From the NCBI RefSeq assembly GCF_025118155.1, contig NW_026251393.1, forward strand, positions 248,001 to 312,000: a DNA stretch of 64,000 nucleotides. The letters run 5' to 3'. Positions 60,457 through 64,000 of the stretch are shown piece by piece (the stretch's first letter is position 1; every line of letters starts with the position of its first letter). The notes below the pieces were generated by a model. It was not told the origin of the DNA. It saw only the letters and a program-made list of their open reading frames with translations, and did no database searches. The DNA comes from Cokeromyces recurvatus (taxonomy: Eukaryota; Mucoromycota; Mucoromycetes; Mucorales; Mucoraceae). Position numbers and translations under genes: made by a program.

Positions 60457-61146
60457 ATGGTAATACCTAATCCTTTACCAGAAAGAATGGATTCACTCTA
60501 TTACAAACATCTAAATAGAGAGTCATCACCACCTCCTCAAGATCATGTTCCTGTCTCAATCGAAAATAGCGCTTTTACAACTAGTTTAACACCAGCCGAT
60601 AATTTTCGTAAAAGAAACAATAACATGACACGTAATAACGACTATGACTTTTATGAGGATTCTTCAGATGCAGATTTGTTAATTAAATCAAAATCATATA
60701 AACTACAACAAAGAAAAGAAGCTATGAGGAAGCAGTCCCGTAAAAGAGATTGGTATATTGCACTTGGTTTAACATTATGGGCTGCTTATATTCGCTTATA
60801 CAAAATATATCAGCCTCCTTCTGTTGTGTGAGTTTTATGATCATTAAAATGAAGAAAAAAAAAAAGTACAGTATATATCTAATGTTTTGAGATTTAGATT
60901 TGATGAAGTCCATTTTGGCGGTTTTGCAACAAAATACATTAAAACTCGATTTTTTATGGACGTTCATCCTCCTGTAAATATTTGCATATACAAACATGTA
61001 TTCTGTATTTAACGTGATTTATAGTTAGCAAAAATGATGATTGCGCTTGTTGGTAAATTAGCTGGTTTAACTAATTTTGACTTTAAAGAGATTGGAAAGT
61101 AAGATTAAACACTGATAATGTTTTTTTATTTTTTTATTTTTTATTT

Positions 61147-61200
<54 letters not shown>

Positions 61201-63000
61201 CACTTGCTTTTTTTTTCATTAGAGATTATCTTGAAGAACATGTTCCTTATGTAATTATGCGAACATTTTGTGGCATAATGGGTTTATTGGTTGTACCAAT
61301 TGCTTATCTTACTATACGCGGTGCTGGACATTCTATTGCTGCTGGTTTAGTCGCTGCTTTTATGGTTTGTTATGGTAGGATATTGCACGTGTAATTTTTG
61401 AGATGCATGTATTAAATACTTTATGCAGAAAATGGGTTGATTACAAATAATAGATTAATCTTATTGGATCCACCACTTTTATTCTTCACTGCTGCTACAA
61501 CACTTGTATGGATTAATTTTCACAATCAAAAACGCAAGTACGTGATATACAGTTGATTTTATTATTTTAATGTATTTATTCATTTTTTTTAGGCCATTTC
61601 AATTTTGGTGGTATTTTGGTTATTCATGACTGGACTTGGTTTAGGATTAACAGTAAGCTGTAAATGGGTTGGATTATTTACTATTGCTACTATTGGTGCT
61701 TCAACAATCAAAGGATTATGGGAAATTTGGGGAAATACACGTATTCCTCTTGTAAGAAAATTGTATACACAAAAAAACACATATATATACACACACACAC
61801 ACATACTTATATATATATAGCATGCATTTATTAGACATTTTAGTGCACGCGCTGTAGCATTGATTGTTGTACCTATTTTCATATATATGCTTATGTTTCA
61901 AATTCATTTTCATTCATTACCAAATAGTGGTGAAGGTGATGGATTTATGTCACCAGAATTTCAACAAACTTTAGATGGATATGCGGACATTAATACACCT
62001 ATTGGTAAAGAATAGATATATATATTTATATACTTGATATATGTATTTTATCATTAATAATGCTTTATTAGATATTGCATATGGTTCTAAAGTATATATT
62101 AGACATGTAGCTACAAAGGGTGGATATCTTCACTCCCATTCTCATAATTATCCTGCAGGCAGTAAACGTAAGATAATACAAAATCGACTTTATATTTATA
62201 TGATAAATAATAATATTATACTTCTATATACATGTATACCCCTTTTTTTTATTGTTTTCATTCAGAGCAACAAGTTACTTTATATCCTCATCGTGATGAT
62301 AACAACTGGTGGACAATTCTCAAAGTGAATGATGTTGAACCTACTGGTATTGAATACATCAAAGATGGCGATATCATTACACTTAAGCATTTGAATTCTG
62401 ATAAGCGTTTGCATTCACATGAAATAAGACCACCAATGACTGATCTTGAATATCATAATGAAGTTAGGTAACTTATACGCGCATTAACGTGTATGTTTGT
62501 ATGTATTAATTCAACTATGTTTGGTTTAATTAGTTGTTATGGATTCGATAATTTTACTGGTGATAGTAATGATCAATGGAGAGTACATATTATTAGTGGT
62601 GAGAAATCCGATCCAGAATCTACTAAGAGACTCAGAACAATTCATACAAAGTTTGCACTTGTCCATGTTATGACGCATTGTTCCTTATTTTCTCACCCTG
62701 TAAAGTTACCTGAATGGGGCTTTGGTCAACAAGAGGTAACATGTATCAAAGATGGAAAAGTTGAGAAAACTGTTTGGTATGTGGAATCTACTGAAAATCC
62801 ACTATGTAAGTTTAGCAATCATTTATTAGATAATACACTATTAATTAATTAATAATTTTTTCCTAGTGCCTGAGGACACAGAGAAAGTCAGTTATAAGAA
62901 GTTAGGATTTTTAAGTAAATTTATTGAATTAAATAAGGTCATGTGGGAGACGAATAAAGGTTTAACCTCATCTCATCCTTATGATTCAAGACCAGAGGTA

Positions 63001-63062
<62 letters not shown>

Positions 63063-63970
63063 TAAATAACCGTGTTACATAATATTCATTTTTGGATAGT
63101 CGTGGCCCTTATTGCGTCGGGGTATCAATTATTGGTCAAAAGACAAACTTCATTTATATTTGTTAGGAAACCCTTTAGTGTATTGGACAAGTACTATATC
63201 TATCTTGGTCTGTATTATTCTAAAAGCTGCTTTTGTTATTCTGGATAAAAGAGGAATAAAGAAGGACTTTGGTGGTAAGAAAAGAAAATTAAAAAAAAAT
63301 AAAAAAATCCACCAAATCTTAATTTTCAGGGACGCACTGACACACATAAACTATTTTAGAATTAAGGAAATTCTATGATGAATCAGCTGGGTTTTTCCTA
63401 GTTGGGTGGGCATTCCATTATTTTCCCTTTTTCTTGATGGGCCGACAATTGTTCTTACACCATTATATGCCGGCTCTTTATTTTGCAATCTTACTTTTCA
63501 GCGTTGGCTTTGACATGTTAACAGTGAGACTTGTTAATCGAAAGAGGTTAATGGCAGCTGGTTTATTTATTATTTCTATTATTTACGTTTACCGATTCTT
63601 TATTCCTATTACATATGGTGAACCTTGGACTCAGTCACTTTGCGAGAAAGCAAAATGGAGATCTACATGGGATTTTGATTGTGCACAGTAGAGTAATTTT
63701 CATCTTGTGTATTACTCCATTACTAACTAAAATCCTACCCTTCGTTATAGGTATCATCAAGATCTTGGAAGTTATAATATTTCAAAGCCATTGATTATTG
63801 ATGGCTTTGATAAAGTTAAAGATGTTGTTAGTTCATACTGGGGACAACAACGACAAGCAAAGGTCGTTGAGGGCGTTAATATAGTTTCAGATAAAATGAA
63901 TTTACCTTTAATAGACACATCATTATTGGAAGAAGTACCAAGTGTAACTCAGTTAGTAGACTTCGAATAG
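60457..63970 (+). CDS. PMT2: Protein O-mannosyltransferase, Pmt2 family (one-base frame break in exon 6)
   Basis: ER enzyme that transfers mannose from dolichol-phosphate-mannose to Ser/Thr of secreted proteins. Exons: 60457-60827, 60898-60973, 61025-61098, 61223-61374, 61429-61537, 61593-61751, 61821-62004, 62072-62167, 62266-62467, 62534-62805, 62867-62997, 63100-63274, 63360-63687 and 63751-63970, about 849 residues. Seen: catalytic FDEVHFGGF (D126, E127), FFMDVHPPLAKMM, FDFKEIGKDYLEE, CKWVGLF, three MIR-type repeats with YIRHVATKGGYLHSHSHNYP, LYPHRDDNNWW and RLHSHEIRPP, then SWPLLRRGINYW and C-terminal membrane helices. FFMDVHPP and SWPLL point to Pmt2 rather than Pmt1/Pmt4. Exon 6 lacks one base: KPFQFWWYF ends in the wrong frame at the T-run 61614-61617, while all later exons resume the right one. 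Confidence 0.9.
61149..61197 (+). repeat. T49 run in a PMT2 intron
   Basis: Forty-nine T near the 3' splice site of PMT2 intron 3; an extreme polypyrimidine tract. Confidence 0.9.
63004..63060 (+). repeat. A57 run in a PMT2 intron
   Basis: Fifty-seven A directly after the GTATGT-like donor of PMT2 intron 11, about 100 bp in total. The longest homopolymer in sense orientation within a gene here. Confidence 0.9.
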
Positions 63971-64000
63971 TAAACTTTTACATTGTACTACATTGTCTTG

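Overview
This window reads as nuclear DNA from a fungus, most likely an early-diverging, Mucoromycota-like (Mucorales-type) species. It is very AT-rich and full of A and T homopolymers. Nearly every gene is broken by short introns (about 45 to 130 bp) with GTAAG-type donors and TTTAG-type acceptors. The gene set is purely eukaryotic housekeeping, with fungal markers: a Vtc4 polyphosphate polymerase, a Pmt2-type O-mannosyltransferase, and Atg37-like and HAM1-like proteins. Species assignment is inference. I saw no tRNA, rRNA, CRISPR array or intact transposon. Gene models were spliced by hand so that the reading frame closes across every junction. One gene, PMT2, does not close.

Layout. 1-9 kb: three minus-strand genes, namely MCM2 (3' part cut off by the window edge), VTC4 and transaldolase, separated by long non-coding AT-rich spacers. 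9.6-16 kb: a peroxisomal acyl-CoA thioesterase ending in SKL, then a Ras GTPase that converges tail to tail on a RasGEF. 16-21 kb: a decayed pseudogene-like stretch, a Ser/Thr/His-rich type I membrane protein and an HTH/AT-hook/SANT DNA-binding protein. 21.8-33.2 kb: SEN1, ARS2/SERRATE and GAR1, three adjacent genes of non-coding RNA and RNA polymerase II transcript metabolism. 33.5-40 kb: mitochondrial ClpX with a ClpP-docking IGF tripeptide, Yip1, a BAF60/Snf12-type SWI/SNF subunit, and a tandem pair of small two-zinc-finger proteins of unknown function. 42.5-43.6 kb: GAPDH, with strongly C-biased codons unlike its neighbours. 45.5-54 kb: an Age2/SMAP-type ArfGAP, UTP21 and an Atg37/ACBD5-like tail-anchored acyl-CoA-binding protein. 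54-64 kb: TRAPPC13, a large HAM1-like protein and PMT2.

How the genes relate. Most are independent core functions. Some neighbours share a theme: Ras with a RasGEF; SEN1, ARS2 and GAR1 around snRNA/snoRNA processing; the SKL thioesterase and the Atg37-like protein around peroxisomal fatty-acyl-CoA. Convergent pairs have very short gaps, only 11 bp between the BAF60 stop and the first zinc-finger stop, so overlapping antisense 3' ends are likely. Several promoters end in a T-run joined to an A-run just before the start codon.

Most interesting leads: the tandem two-zinc-finger paralogues; the duplicated module inside the HAM1-like protein; the HTH/AT-hook/SANT fusion; the retained IGF loop and replaced RKH loop in ClpX; the one-base frame break in PMT2; a one-codon first exon in MCM2; and eroded coding relics in the long spacers.
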